64,000 bases of DNA from Pectinatus sp. (GCA_020025135.1 JAHHSQ010000001.1:68802-132801); one strand, 5' to 3'. Counted from the first letter of the stretch, positions 19,349 through 29,308 are shown. Program-made: numbers and translations. Notes: a model not told the origin generated them from the letters alone.

Positions 19349-19825
19349 GTGGAAAATAAGAAAAAGATTGCCTGTTTTTATACAAATATGGGAAATTTTG
19401 AAATTGAATTATTTACTGATAAAGCACCTAAAACCACACAAAATTTTATAGATTTATCACAAAAAGGATTTTACGATGGACTTATCTTTCATCGTATCAT
19501 AGATAATTTTATGATTCAGGGCGGAGACCCAACCGGCACAGGCATGGGGGGCCCAGGTTACCATATTGATGATGAATTTCATCCGGAATTGAAACACAGT
19601 GGGCCTGGTATATTGTCTATGGCTAATGCCGGTCCTAATACTGGAGGTTCTCAATTATTTATTACTTTAGTAGAAACTCCCTGGCTAGACGGTCATCATG
19701 CTGTTTTTGGTAAAGTCATAAAAAATATGGACGTTGTAAGTAAAATCGGTTCAGTGGAGACAAATTATATGGATAAACCACTAGAAGATGTTGTTATTGA
19801 AAGAATAGAAATTCAAGAAAGATAG
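19349..19825 (+). CDS. Cyclophilin-type peptidyl-prolyl cis-trans isomerase
   Basis: A 158-residue cytoplasmic cyclophilin with no signal peptide. Motifs: FHRIIDNFMIQGGDPTGTG (with the catalytic-site R), SMANAGPNTGGSQLFIT, and WLDGHHAVFGKV. It starts at GTG 19349 with AAGAAGAGG 8 nt upstream. A single-gene unit between two intergenic stretches. Confidence 0.93.
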   Translation: MENKKKIACFYTNMGNFEIELFTDKAPKTTQNFIDLSQKGFYDGLIFHRIIDNFMIQGGDPTGTGMGGPGYHIDDEFHPELKHSGPGILSMANAGPNTGGSQLFITLVETPWLDGHHAVFGKVIKNMDVVSKIGSVETNYMDKPLEDVVIERIEIQER

Positions 19826-20164
19826 ATAAGAGTTTATGCTATTTGGATTTTTTTCGATATAAGTATTTGAAAGGTGTTGTTTGAAAAGGTAGTTAGCTTG
19901 TCAATTTAGCTATCATTTAGAGCGGATCGTTTTCAGCGTTTTTTGGCGCTGAAAAATAGTGTGTCGAAATTGCCGTGTAGTTAAGTCTTTTTTTTAAAGT
20001 AAAACTGTTTATGAACCGATAGCAAAATAAGTAGATGAAAAATGTAGTAAATAATTGCTTATACCTAGGCACAGGCGATGAGTGGGGGATTATTTGCAAA
20101 ACACACCTTTGTCTGTGCTTTTATAGTGAAGCACTGTTTTAATTAAAACAAGAAGGGGTGTAAT
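19826..20164. other. Intergenic region with one hairpin
   Basis: No gene seen. A hairpin TTTTCAGCG / CGCTGAAAA (about 19929-19953) may end cyclophilin transcription, but it lacks a clear T-run outside the stem. The ribosome binding site AAGAAGGGGTG precedes fabK. Confidence 0.4.
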
Positions 20165-21130
20165 ATGTCTAGATTAATAACGGATATTTTGCAGATAAAG
20201 TATCCCATTTTACAAGGCGGGATGGCTTGGATATCGGAAGCGGAATTGGCGGCGGCCGTTTCCAATGCTGGTGGTGCGGGTATCATTTCGGCGGCAGCTA
20301 GAAGTCCTGAGTACGTACGCGCAGAGATAAAAAAAGCGAGAAAGCTGACAAATCAACCATTCGGTGTCAATATCATGTTGAAATCTAATGATATTGAGCA
20401 TATTATAGAGGTAGTGTGTGAGGAAAAACCAGCTTTTGTTACGTTGGGAGCAGGTAATCCCCTACCATACTTTTCCGATTTACATTCTGCAGGAGTAAAA
20501 GTTATTCCCGTCATTCCCAATGTGCGTCTAGCCGTTAAAGTTTTTGAGCGTGGTGCGGATGCCGTTGTAGCTGAGGGTATGGAAAGTGGTGGACATATTG
20601 GTCAAGAGACTACGATGTCTCTTTTAGAGCAAGTCATCCCAGCAGTACCTGATAAAGCAGTCTTGGGAGCTGGTGGCATTGCAGATGGTCGGGCAGTAGC
20701 AGCAACATTACTAATGGGGGCAGCTGGTGTACAGTTAGGAACGAGATTTCTCTTAGCTGAGGAATGCCATGTGCATGAAAATATGAAACAGAAGTTGTTA
20801 GCCGCTCAAGATACGGATAGTATTGTCACTGGCCTTACCTTGGGGTCTAGCGTGCGTGGACTAAAGAATAAATTTTCTACGCATTTTTGGGAAGCAGAAT
20901 GTGCTCACTCATTGTCAAAAGAAGAATTACTTCGTTTGGCAGTGGGAACAAATAGACTGGCCGCAGTAGATGGTGACGTGGAGAATGGCATGGTTTTAGC
21001 TGGACAGACCTTGTGCCCACTAAACCGAATAATGCCCACAAAAGACATTATTGAAGAATTGATGCAGGAAACCGTTGACGTTTTGCAAAAAGCCACTGAT
21101 ATATTAACATCATTGCACCACAATGAATAA
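20165..21130 (+). CDS. fabK: Enoyl-ACP reductase FabK-type flavoprotein (2-nitropropane dioxygenase superfamily)
   Basis: A 321-residue FMN-dependent TIM-barrel protein. ILQIKYPILQGGMAWIS at the N-terminus, AEGMESGGHIG near residue 140, and GAGGIADGRAVAATLLMGA match FabK, the flavin enoyl-ACP reductase that completes each fatty-acid elongation round. No other fab genes are adjacent, so a nitronate-monooxygenase-like activity cannot be fully excluded. Confidence 0.8.
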   Translation: MSRLITDILQIKYPILQGGMAWISEAELAAAVSNAGGAGIISAAARSPEYVRAEIKKARKLTNQPFGVNIMLKSNDIEHIIEVVCEEKPAFVTLGAGNPLPYFSDLHSAGVKVIPVIPNVRLAVKVFERGADAVVAEGMESGGHIGQETTMSLLEQVIPAVPDKAVLGAGGIADGRAVAATLLMGAAGVQLGTRFLLAEECHVHENMKQKLLAAQDTDSIVTGLTLGSSVRGLKNKFSTHFWEAECAHSLSKEELLRLAVGTNRLAAVDGDVENGMVLAGQTLCPLNRIMPTKDIIEELMQETVDVLQKATDILTSLHHNE

Positions 21131-21152
21131 CATCAGGGAGGAATAGATTGTT

Positions 21153-21944
21153 GTGGAAAAATCTACGATTATAGGCCTAGTAGTAGGCATGGTATCATTG
21201 ACGTTAGGGTATGTTTCTAAAGGAGCGAATCCAGCTATTTTGCTCAGCCCGGAAGCATTTTTCATTATCTTGGGCGGTACAGCATCGTGCCTATTTACTG
21301 GTTTTACTTTTAAACAGATGCGTAACTTTCCGAAGTTGATTAAAAAATGTTTTAAATTGCAACAAGATACACCAAAGGCAAAATTATTGGAATTATTTAT
21401 TGGCTTGGCTCAGATTGCTCGCCGCGAAGGTATTTTGGCCTTGGAAAATAAAGTCGGTGAAATTGATGACCCGTTTTTCCGCTCTGGATTGAGTATGATT
21501 ATTGACGGTATGGACCCTCAGTTTGTCAGCGATGTTTTAGAAGCGGAATTACAGGTTATGGAACAGCGCCATACAGAATTGGCTTCTATTTTTATTCAGG
21601 CCGGAACATATGCTCCAACGCTGGGGGTTATGGGGGCTGTTATCGGTCTTATCGCCGCCTTGGGAAACTTGTCTGATATCAATAAATTAGGGGAAGCTAT
21701 TTCCTCTGCATTCGTTGCAACTTTGATGGGGATTTTTACTGGCTATGTTTTGTGGTTCCCCATTGCTAACAAGTTGAAAATTCTTTCTCAAATGGAAATT
21801 GCTGAAAAAAGAATGATTATTGAAGGTATTTTGTCGCTGCAGGCTGGCGATGCCCCAACGGCTATCGAGGCGAAATTAATGATATTTATACCACAGTCTG
21901 AAAGAGATAAAATTAAAACATCAGGGGAAAAAGCAGGTGAATAA
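21153..21944 (+). CDS. motA: Flagellar motor stator protein MotA
   Basis: MotA forms the ion-conducting stator with MotB in the cytoplasmic membrane. Four hydrophobic segments are seen (around residues 5-22, 30-48, 145-170, 180-200), with the cytoplasmic loop containing ARREGILALE and the conserved GTYAPTLGVMGAVIGLIAAL. It starts at GTG. motB follows after 3 nt. The pair implies a flagellated host. Confidence 0.93.
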   Translation: MEKSTIIGLVVGMVSLTLGYVSKGANPAILLSPEAFFIILGGTASCLFTGFTFKQMRNFPKLIKKCFKLQQDTPKAKLLELFIGLAQIARREGILALENKVGEIDDPFFRSGLSMIIDGMDPQFVSDVLEAELQVMEQRHTELASIFIQAGTYAPTLGVMGAVIGLIAALGNLSDINKLGEAISSAFVATLMGIFTGYVLWFPIANKLKILSQMEIAEKRMIIEGILSLQAGDAPTAIEAKLMIFIPQSERDKIKTSGEKAGE

Positions 21945-21947
21945 TTT

Positions 21948-22718
21948 ATGGCTAGAAAACAAAGACCAAAGCCTAAAGAAGAGGGCGGAGGTGAAATGTG
22001 GCTTTTGCCTTATTCCGACTTACTGACTTTGTTACTTGCATTATTCATCGTTTTGTTTGCTATTTCATCTGCAGACCATTCTCAGGCACAACAAAATGTT
22101 GTCGTGACTTTTAGACGTGGTTTCAATAGTGGTGGGATTTCGTTTTTTAATGGTTCTGCCAATGGCTCACAGCGTATCATTAATGTGCCGAGTTTTATTC
22201 CAAATTTGTCTTCTGGACAGGGCGGACAAGGTTATTTGCAGGAAAATAGTGAATTGACGCAGGCGATGCAGAAGATGAATCAGTACATCAAAGCCAATAA
22301 TTTGTCAGGAGAGGTGACCACGCAGTTAACACCGCGTGGACTATTAGTACATATTAGAGAGCGCGCCCTTTTTGCTACAGGCAGTGCCGCTCTGAGCAAT
22401 CAATCAGCAGAGGTTTGCGCGATAGTAGCCAATCTTCTAGCGAGCGTTTCGGAAAATGTTATTATTTCTGGACATACGGATAATGTACCAATTCACAATG
22501 CGAATTTTAATTCAAACTGGGAGTTGAGTACGCAGCGTGCTTGTAATTTTCTACAAGCAGTGTTAGCTGATAATCCACATTTAAATCCAGCGCGTTTTCG
22601 CGTTGAAGGATGTAGTCAGTATGACCCGTTAGTACCAAATACTACGCCGGCCAATAGAGCTAAAAATCGTCGTGTTGATGTTTTGATTGTGAGAAATTAT
22701 CAGGATAATAATATGTAG
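21948..22718 (+). CDS. motB: Flagellar motor stator protein MotB
   Basis: 256 residues: a basic N-terminus, one membrane helix with the proton-binding aspartate in LLPYSDLLTLLLALFIVLFA, then a C-terminal OmpA-like peptidoglycan-binding domain with SGHTDNVPIHNANF and NRAKNRRVDVLI. It anchors the stator to the wall. Translationally close to motA and followed by a strong terminator. Confidence 0.94.
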   Translation: MARKQRPKPKEEGGGEMWLLPYSDLLTLLLALFIVLFAISSADHSQAQQNVVVTFRRGFNSGGISFFNGSANGSQRIINVPSFIPNLSSGQGGQGYLQENSELTQAMQKMNQYIKANNLSGEVTTQLTPRGLLVHIRERALFATGSAALSNQSAEVCAIVANLLASVSENVIISGHTDNVPIHNANFNSNWELSTQRACNFLQAVLADNPHLNPARFRVEGCSQYDPLVPNTTPANRAKNRRVDVLIVRNYQDNNM

Positions 22719-22738
22719 AGTATTTAAGATACACAGTT

Positions 22739-22780
22739 AAAACTGCCGGTGAATGATTGGATTCATTCATCGGCAGTTTC
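22739..22780 (+). terminator. Terminator after motB
   Basis: Stem AACTGCCGGTGAATGA paired with TCATTCATCGGCAGTT around a 6-nt loop. The T-run after it is short. Confidence 0.75.
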
Positions 22781-22914
22781 AGTATTATAAGGATATTTAT
22801 TTGCTTTATAAATTTCAAGAAAAGGGGATAAGCTATTTTCATGCTAAGATTAGTTAAAACTAAGGAAAACTTAATAAAATTTTAAATAAATTAGCTGAAA
22901 TTAGCGAGGGAAAT

Positions 22915-24462
22915 ATGTACATCGGGACTAAGAACGTAGTAGAAAATATCGAAAATATTGCCGTTAAGGAATATGGTTTAGCGGAAAATATCTTGATGGA
23001 AAATGCTGGTAAGAGCGTTTTTTCGGATATGGAAAATTATTTTGGAACAGTTGCTAAGAAGAGTATTTCCGTAGTTGTAGGAGGAGGAAAAAATGGCGGC
23101 GACGCCATGGTTACAGCGCGATATCTATTAAATGCAGGAGCGATAGTAAAAGTATTTGTAGTCGGTCAAAAAGAAAAATTTTCGCCTAACACCTTGGTAA
23201 ATTATGATATTTTGAAGCGTATGGGAGCTGATATTTACTTTATTGCCACAGAAAGGGATTGGGATAAAGTACGATTGGGATTTAGATTTGCTGAGTTTAT
23301 TGTCGATGGCCTATGCGGGACAGGATTGCATTTACCTTTACGACCAGAATATTTAAAAATGATTGAACTGATTAATGCCGCGGAAGCACGCATTATTGCT
23401 ATTGATTTACCTAGTGGTGTTGAAGCAGATACTGGAAAAATCGAAAAAATAGCTGTTCGAGCTGATTTGACAGTTAGTTTCATCTTGCCGAAAAAGGGAA
23501 CACTTATTTATCCTGGATTGGAATTTGTCGGTAAGTTACTTGTTCATGATTTGGGAATTCCTCAACAGATTTTAGCAACAGCAAAAATTCCGTATCATTT
23601 GCTAGAACGAAATATGGCTGAAAAACTTGTCCCTAAGCGTCTACCGATAGTGCATAAGGGTAATTGTGGGCGCATTTTAGCGATAGCTGGTTCAAAGAAC
23701 TATATTGGCGCACCAGTTTTGGCCATCAATGCCGCTTTGCGTTATGGCGTAGGTATGGCTATTTTGGCTATTCCAGAAAGTTTATATTCTATTTTTGCTC
23801 CTAAACTGACAGAAGCTATTATGTTACCTTTAAAAGAAAAGACAGATGGTTGTTTAACTGAAGACATTGTCGATTATGTCACTTTGCGCGAAGAAAGTTA
23901 TGACAGTATTTTGATTGGCCCTGGGTTAGGTAGACAAGCAGAAACGGGCGAGTTGGTGCGAAAATTCATTGCCAAAACGCGCAAACCATTGGTGATAGAT
24001 GCTGATGCCATTTATGCTTTAGCTGATAAGCCAGAGTTGCTCAAGGAATGTGCACATATACCGATTATCACTCCGCATTTAGGTGAAATGGCTAATTTAT
24101 TGGGGATTAAAGTAAAGGATTTGCGGGAAGATATTTGGCATTATGCCCAAGAAACAGCAGAAAAATATCGCACTGTCGTGGTATTAAAGAGCGAGAAAAC
24201 AGTGGTTGCTACTCCTGATGGGGAATTTTACTTGAGTACAGTTGGTAATCCAGGAATGGCTACAGCTGGTACTGGAGATGTTTTAGCAGGTATTATAGCT
24301 GGAGCTCGTTCTCAATTGAATGATGCCGTGCAGGCGGCGTTATTGGGAGTGTATATGCATGGCAGGGCTGGCGATATAGCAGCTAAGCAAGGTATGCAGA
24401 GTTTGCTAGCCAGTGATATTATATCTGAGCTACACAGTGTTTATCAGGAAATGAAATCTTAA
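22915..24462 (+). CDS. nnr: Bifunctional NAD(P)HX epimerase / ADP-dependent NAD(P)H-hydrate dehydratase
   Basis: Repairs hydrated NAD(P)H. Residues 1-215 are the YjeF-N epimerase domain (VVGGGKNGGDAMVTARYL; DLPSGVEADTG); residues 225-515 are the ribokinase-like dehydratase (AGSKNYIGAPVLA; ITPHLGEMANLLG; AGTGDVLAGIIAG near the end). Both catalytic modules look complete. Ribosome binding site GCGAGGG precedes the ATG. It stands as a single gene with its own terminator. Confidence 0.93.
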   Translation: MYIGTKNVVENIENIAVKEYGLAENILMENAGKSVFSDMENYFGTVAKKSISVVVGGGKNGGDAMVTARYLLNAGAIVKVFVVGQKEKFSPNTLVNYDILKRMGADIYFIATERDWDKVRLGFRFAEFIVDGLCGTGLHLPLRPEYLKMIELINAAEARIIAIDLPSGVEADTGKIEKIAVRADLTVSFILPKKGTLIYPGLEFVGKLLVHDLGIPQQILATAKIPYHLLERNMAEKLVPKRLPIVHKGNCGRILAIAGSKNYIGAPVLAINAALRYGVGMAILAIPESLYSIFAPKLTEAIMLPLKEKTDGCLTEDIVDYVTLREESYDSILIGPGLGRQAETGELVRKFIAKTRKPLVIDADAIYALADKPELLKECAHIPIITPHLGEMANLLGIKVKDLREDIWHYAQETAEKYRTVVVLKSEKTVVATPDGEFYLSTVGNPGMATAGTGDVLAGIIAGARSQLNDAVQAALLGVYMHGRAGDIAAKQGMQSLLASDIISELHSVYQEMKS

Positions 24463-24467
24463 ATAAA

Positions 24468-24507
24468 AATAAAACTGCCCGCTGTTGCTTAGTGGGCAGT
24501 TTATTTT
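24468..24507 (+). terminator. Terminator after nnr
   Basis: Stem AAACTGCCCGCT / AGTGGGCAGTTT followed by ATTTT. It lies between convergent nnr and rqcH. Confidence 0.8.
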
Positions 24508-24535
24508 AACGATGCAGGGTTTATTTTGTGATATA

Positions 24536-26284
24536 TTAAGCATTGTTGATTAACTGTTTGAGTAATTCTTTATCCGGTTGAACAAAAAGCGTTTTTTGAT
24601 GAGTAAAATTGACAAAACCTGGTTTAGCACCAGAAGGTTTTTTGACAAACTTGCACAAGGTGTAGTCGACGGGAACATTTGATGAGTTGCTGGCTTTAGA
24701 CAGAGTAGCCGCTAAAATTGCTGCTTGCTCCAATGTTTCAGCATCGACATTGCCATTTTCAGTTCGAATTATGACGTGCGAACCGGGAATATCTTTGGTG
24801 TGCAGCCAAATGTCGTGCGGTTGGCTGAGTTTAAAGGTAATCTTATCGTTTTGAATATTATTTTTTCCAGCCAGAAGGATGGTTCCATTAGGTAAGGTAA
24901 ATTGCCAATGCTTGGCAGCAGGAGGCACGGCATATTTTGCTTTTTGTGGACGAAGATAACCAGCTTTAATTAACTCGCTTTTGATTTGCTCTAAATCGGA
25001 TAGGCTAGAAGAGGTATTTAAAGAATTCTCGATACTTTCAAGGTAATTAATTTCGGTGTGGCAAATATCAATTTGCTCTTTAATCATGATTTTAGCACGT
25101 TTTAATTTGTCATATTTTTGATAATAGCGTTGCATGTTTTGAATTATGGTATATTTTTTATCCATTGAGATAGTGATATCTTCACCATTGGCACTGTAAA
25201 TATTGGGTACTGTAATTTCTTTTTCAAGATGGTCTTGGAGGCGATACTGATAAGTCATGAGATTATCTGCCCAGATTTTGTATTTTTCCGCATTTTCGGT
25301 CATATTTAGTTCAGCACCCAGTTTTATTTTTTTATTACGCAATTTTTTTAGTTCATTTTGGACTAATTTTTTATATTGTTCTCCGAGGGATGAACTAACT
25401 GGTTGTAATTTTTGTGCATATTCAATCATGGCACTCATGCTAGAAAAAGTGATAATCTTGCTTTCTGCAGTGAGATATTGCAGTGGAAAGGCAGCAGCAG
25501 CCAATATTTTTCCTCTTTCATTTATTGCCAAAGAAGGAGTAAAATTTTTCGTATGAAAAATCTCTTGCAAGGAAGAAATAGCTGTTTGTAATGACTGCCA
25601 ATCAGTAGCGGTTAAGTTTTTGATTAAATTATTTTCGGCGATATTGGCGTTATAGAGCAAGGTGTGAACGGAGACAGGACCAAATCCAGCGGCCTGTTTG
25701 AGAAGAGCTTGAAAAATTTCTTGTTCTGGCATAGAATGAATGCTCTTGAGGAATGGCGAACTTTCCGTTAAAATATTAAACCCTGTTTGCGGAAGCGGTA
25801 CATAGAGATGGTTGGGCAAAATGGTGCGCACACGGCTATTATTAGGGCCTAAGCGTCGGATAGCTTCGATGACAACATTCATTTCGTCGGTCAAAATAAC
25901 ATTGCTGTATTTGCCAGCTAGTTCTACATACAGAGTTTTAGTGACTATCTTCCCCAATCCAACTAGAATATCGATGTCTATGGCGATAATTCTATCCATG
26001 TTGACGTGGCGTATTTTGGCGATTCGGCCCCCTTCTAATTGTTTGCGCAATAACATACAAAATGCTGGGGGAACAGGTGGATTTTCTGGTAATTTGTTGA
26101 CGATGTTTATTGCGGGAAAACGAGAATTTATCGAAATGTGAATAAAATGACTTTCTCTCATTCCACGCACTGTTAAATAGATATTATTTTTGTCAGGTTG
26201 AAATATTTTATCGATGCGACAACCAGTGAGAATTTTGTCTAATTCTAAGGCTGAGGCAAAGAAAGAAAAACCGTCTAAACTCAT
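24536..26284 (-). CDS. rqcH: Ribosome-quality-control NFACT protein RqcH (fibronectin-binding-protein family)
   Basis: A 582-residue NFACT protein. The N-terminal NFACT-N domain begins MSLDGFSFFASALELDKIL, a coiled-coil centre (about residues 290-420) follows, and the NFACT-R domain contains HDIWLHTKDIPGSHVIIR. In bacteria this protein binds stalled 50S-peptidyl-tRNA and adds C-terminal alanine tails; older annotation names it fibronectin-binding protein A. No signal peptide is seen, fitting a cytosolic role. Confidence 0.9.
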   Translation of the reverse strand: MSLDGFSFFASALELDKILTGCRIDKIFQPDKNNIYLTVRGMRESHFIHISINSRFPAINIVNKLPENPPVPPAFCMLLRKQLEGGRIAKIRHVNMDRIIAIDIDILVGLGKIVTKTLYVELAGKYSNVILTDEMNVVIEAIRRLGPNNSRVRTILPNHLYVPLPQTGFNILTESSPFLKSIHSMPEQEIFQALLKQAAGFGPVSVHTLLYNANIAENNLIKNLTATDWQSLQTAISSLQEIFHTKNFTPSLAINERGKILAAAAFPLQYLTAESKIITFSSMSAMIEYAQKLQPVSSSLGEQYKKLVQNELKKLRNKKIKLGAELNMTENAEKYKIWADNLMTYQYRLQDHLEKEITVPNIYSANGEDITISMDKKYTIIQNMQRYYQKYDKLKRAKIMIKEQIDICHTEINYLESIENSLNTSSSLSDLEQIKSELIKAGYLRPQKAKYAVPPAAKHWQFTLPNGTILLAGKNNIQNDKITFKLSQPHDIWLHTKDIPGSHVIIRTENGNVDAETLEQAAILAATLSKASNSSNVPVDYTLCKFVKKPSGAKPGFVNFTHQKTLFVQPDKELLKQLINNA

Positions 26285-26859
26285 AATTTATTTGCTACTT
26301 TGATACAGAAAATATTTGCCAGATAATGTCGTTATGGATATTGATTTTTGTTTAAATCCATACAATTTAGTTTAGTGTAAAAATTTTATGTTCGGGCAAA
26401 ACATTTCTATATTGGCGGAGGAGCAATATTCACCTTCTTTTCTTAATGTTTCTCAAAATCCTCTGCCGTCTTTTGAGGAGAAATATTTTATCGTTTATTT
26501 TGCTGTGCCTATCAATACTTGATGTGATATGGTCTAGTATATTACACATTTTAGTAACTTTCTTATCTCGCTTATCAAGACACTTGCCGAACGTGGCAGA
26601 TACTAATATTATAATTACCGTGTCCTTAAATTGCCATTATTTCTTGTTTGTCAAGTATGGCAGTGTTTATTTATAAGATGATTTAAGTTTTCTATCTCAA
26701 ATATCTCCTTTATGGGTAGGCGATATAGCTAGGTTAGGTGAGAATGGTGGCGATGAAAAGTATAAAAATTTGTCAAATATTAAAATAAGGCGGTATATAA
26801 GTAAATTTAATGCTATAATGTAAAGATAGTAGTAGAATCTGAGGAAGGATGGGTGTAAT
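26285..26859. other. Intergenic region with a possible decayed reading frame
   Basis: About 575 nt between rqcH (minus) and dapF (plus). A short frame starting at ATG 26388 runs to TGA at 26522 (44 residues, not recognised), and the same frame continues with protein-like stretches after three stops to about 26680. This could be a pseudogene remnant or chance. A second hydrophobic frame overlaps it (26446-26676). No homology was recognised for either. Confidence 0.3.
26811..26819 (+). promoter_or_regulatory. Extended -10 promoter for the dapF operon
   Basis: TGCTATAAT (26811-26819) is an extended -10 element, 40 nt before the dapF start. The -35 position (CGGTAT) is poor, as is common with extended -10 promoters. 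Confidence 0.55.
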
Positions 26860-27726
26860 ATGAAATTTAATTTTACTAAATGGCACGGTTGTGGCAATGA
26901 TTTTATTTTCATTGATGGTACCAAATATCAAGCCATTTTGGAACAGATAATAAAAAAAGTACCGTATTTGTGTGACAGACATCGGGGAATTGGGGCAGAT
27001 GGAGTCATTTTTGTTTTGCCTTCTGAAAAAAGTGATTTTAGAATGCAGATATTTAATTCTGATGGCTCAGAAGCAGAAATGTGTGGAAATGGTATACGTT
27101 GTTTTGCGAAATATGTCTATCAGCAGGGCTGGGTAGACGGTCGCTCTTTCACCGTAGAAACTAAGGCTGGTATCATGAAACCGACTATTTTGCACGATAG
27201 TGATGATGAATTTTTGGTGCGTGTAGATATGGGTGAGCCGATTTTAGCTGGTAAAGAAATTCCAGTTAAGATAGATAAAGAACCAGTTGTGGCAGAAAAT
27301 ATCGAGGTAGAGGGAGAAAAATTCCAAATTACCTGTGTATCGATGGGCAATCCACATTGTATCATTTTTGTTCCGGATGCGGAAAAAGCGCAGGTCGATA
27401 CTTGGGGACCGATTTTGGAAAAATGGCAACTTTTCCCGCAAAAAACAAATGTTGAATTCGTGCAAGTGCTTTCTGAAAATAAATTGAGAATGAGAGTTTG
27501 GGAAAGAGGCGCGGGCATAACGATGGCTTGTGGAACAGGAGCTTGTGCTTCTCTTACGGCAGCTGTACTCAATAAGTATGTAAAACGCGGAGCAGAAGTA
27601 GAATTGCAGCTAGATGGTGGCAGTTTGAAGATAACCTGGGCAGAGGATGGACATATTTATATGACGGGGCCTGCCAAGGAAGTATTTAAAGGGTGTTATG
27701 AAGATGCCGAAAAGCGCACCAGATAA
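26860..27726 (+). CDS. dapF: Diaminopimelate epimerase
   Basis: Converts LL- to meso-diaminopimelate for peptidoglycan and lysine. Both catalytic cysteines are present: AEMCGNGIRCFAKY (about residue 75) and MACGTGACASLTAA (about residue 225). The N-terminal GCGNDFIFIDG is typical. 288 residues. Its end overlaps the longest possible yicC frame by 29 nt. Confidence 0.95.
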   Translation: MKFNFTKWHGCGNDFIFIDGTKYQAILEQIIKKVPYLCDRHRGIGADGVIFVLPSEKSDFRMQIFNSDGSEAEMCGNGIRCFAKYVYQQGWVDGRSFTVETKAGIMKPTILHDSDDEFLVRVDMGEPILAGKEIPVKIDKEPVVAENIEVEGEKFQITCVSMGNPHCIIFVPDAEKAQVDTWGPILEKWQLFPQKTNVEFVQVLSENKLRMRVWERGAGITMACGTGACASLTAAVLNKYVKRGAEVELQLDGGSLKITWAEDGHIYMTGPAKEVFKGCYEDAEKRTR

Positions 27727-28390
27727 GATAAAAGTGCGGAGTATGACCGGTTTTGGCGTAGCTAATTGCGATTTTGTCGATTATAAGATTAGTTGTGAAA
27801 TTAGGGCAGTAAATAATCGCTATAAGGATTTATCCATTTATTTAGCTCCGGAGCTAAAATCTTTAGAATTAGCTACTCAAAAGAAGCTGCAAACTATTAC
27901 GTTGCGCGGAAAAATTACCGTGCGGGCGGAATTTCAAGCTATTAAGAAGCAAAATGAGCAGAAAGTACTTGATAAGGGGAGCTGTTTAAATTATTTGCAA
28001 ATTTTGCATGAACTGAAGGATGCTTTTGATGAAGCTGGTGAAAAAATTACATCTAAAGCATTAAATTGGCAAGATTTATTAGAGTTTTTGCAGTTGCCAG
28101 ATATTTATCAGCGAGAACAGATTGCTTATCCAAATTTGGAGAGAGATTTTTTGTATGTTTTAGATGGAGCGTTAGATGGCTTTTTAGAGATGAAAGCGGT
28201 GGAGGGAAGAAATATTGCAATCGATATTGCGGAACACGCCCATCTGATAGAAGAAAAGGTTAATGCGTTAGAAAAACATTCACCTAAGATAGTGCAACGG
28301 TATAGAGAAAATCTCTTGAAAAAGTTAAAAGAATATTTACAAGAAATAAATATAGACGAAAATAGATTGTTGCAAGAAGTATTGATTTAT
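27698..28390 (+). CDS. yicC: YicC-family endoribonuclease, exon 1
   Basis: YicC-family proteins are RNases implicated in small-RNA turnover and stress. The exon carries the hallmark SMTGFGVANCDF and EIRAVNNRYKDL, and ends NRLLQEVLIY directly before TAA. The rest of the protein, including DFNEELTRLRSH, resumes in frame at 28796. Splicing out the intron gives LLQEVLIY-TDKVDFNEEL, which matches family spacing. The start is uncertain: ATG 27698 overlaps dapF; GTG 27734 or ATG 27743 would give the usual length of about 295 residues. Confidence 0.9.
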
Positions 28391-28795
28391 TAAGATGTAA
28401 GTATATAGGGAAACCTGTATATAGCGACTGAAAAGTCCCATAAAGAAACTGAATTGCTGGAATACCGTAAAGCTAACTGCACTACAACATGATTTTGAAA
28501 GATGAATGCGTGTGATAAGGTGGCGAAAGCAGAAAAAAGCAGTTGGATAATGTATGGTTAAATCCTAAACAAGGAAAATCGGTAATCAGCAGCCAAGCTC
28601 CGAAGAGGAGAAGGTTCAACGACTATTCCTCATGAGGAAAGTAGGTATAAGTATACCGAAGTGGTTTCGTCCTAACGGATAGTTCCGAGGGAGAAGATAT
28701 AGTCTGTGCTCATAGAAAACGATGAGAAGTTCTGAGTGAACTGCGTCGAAGTAGCGATTTGGCGTGAACATTTGCCTATTTTTTTAGGAAAACAG
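28391..28795 (+). ncRNA. Group I intron (subgroup IA-like) in yicC, no ORF
   Basis: 405 nt, the shortest copy. It follows TTTAT; the guide GTAAGT (28397-28402) pairs with exon ATTTAT across a loop of only 6 nt. The core includes GAATTGCTGGAA (P), GGTAATCAGCAGC (Q), GGTTCAACGACTA (R, 28613-28625), the P7.1 hairpin TTCCTCATGAGGAA, and AAGATATAGTCT (S, 28694-28705). The 3' end has the family motif GTAGCG...TGAAC, a CCTA/TAGG hairpin, and terminal G in AAAACAG. The intron begins with an in-frame TAA. Confidence 0.94.
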
Positions 28796-29035
28796 ACGGA
28801 CAAAGTTGACTTTAATGAAGAATTGACACGATTGAGAAGTCATATGCAACAGTTTAAGCACACTCTTTTGGAAAGTGGTTGTGTGGGAAGGAAATTAGAT
28901 TTTATTGTCCAAGAGATGAATAGAGAAACTAATACCATCGCTTCTAAGGCAAACTCGGCTTTAGCCGGACAAATTGCCGTAGATATAAAGGTAGAACTAG
29001 AAAAAATTAGGGAACAAATTCAAAATATTGAATGA
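28796..29035 (+). CDS. yicC: YicC-family endoribonuclease, exon 2
   Basis: Encodes the C-terminal DUF1732 domain: DFNEELTRLRSHMQQFKHTL, GRKLDFIVQEMNRETNTIASKAN and a final EKIREQIQNIE, all conserved in the family. The frame is open back to 28736 but those upstream codons are intron sequence with no family similarity. remA-like follows 14 nt after the stop. Confidence 0.9.
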   Translation, partial: TDKVDFNEELTRLRSHMQQFKHTLLESGCVGRKLDFIVQEMNRETNTIASKANSALAGQIAVDIKVELEKIREQIQNIE

Positions 29036-29049
29036 TATGAGGTAAGCAT

Positions 29050-29295
29050 ATGGAAATAAAATTAATCAACATCGGTTTTGGCAATATCGTTTCTGCCAAT
29101 AGGGTTATCACTATCGTCAGTCCAGAATCGGCTCCGATAAAACGCATTATTCAAGAAAGCCGCGAACATGGTAAACTTATTGATGCCACCTATGGCCGAA
29201 GAACGAGAGCGGTCATTATCATGGACAGCGAGCATGTTATTTTGTCTGCGGTACAACCGGAAACTATATCTAATCGCGTCTTAGAAGATAATTGA
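29050..29295 (+). CDS. remA: RemA-like regulatory protein (DUF370)
   Basis: An 81-residue DUF370 protein; in Bacillus RemA is a DNA-binding activator of matrix genes. The segments NIGFGNIVSANRVITIV and DATYGRRTRAVIIMDS are conserved. The yicC-remA-gmk-rpoZ-coaBC order is a standard Firmicute arrangement, which supports the call. The DNA target in this organism is unknown. Confidence 0.85.
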   Translation: MEIKLINIGFGNIVSANRVITIVSPESAPIKRIIQESREHGKLIDATYGRRTRAVIIMDSEHVILSAVQPETISNRVLEDN

Positions 29296-29308
29296 TGAGG
29301 TTGAGAAG

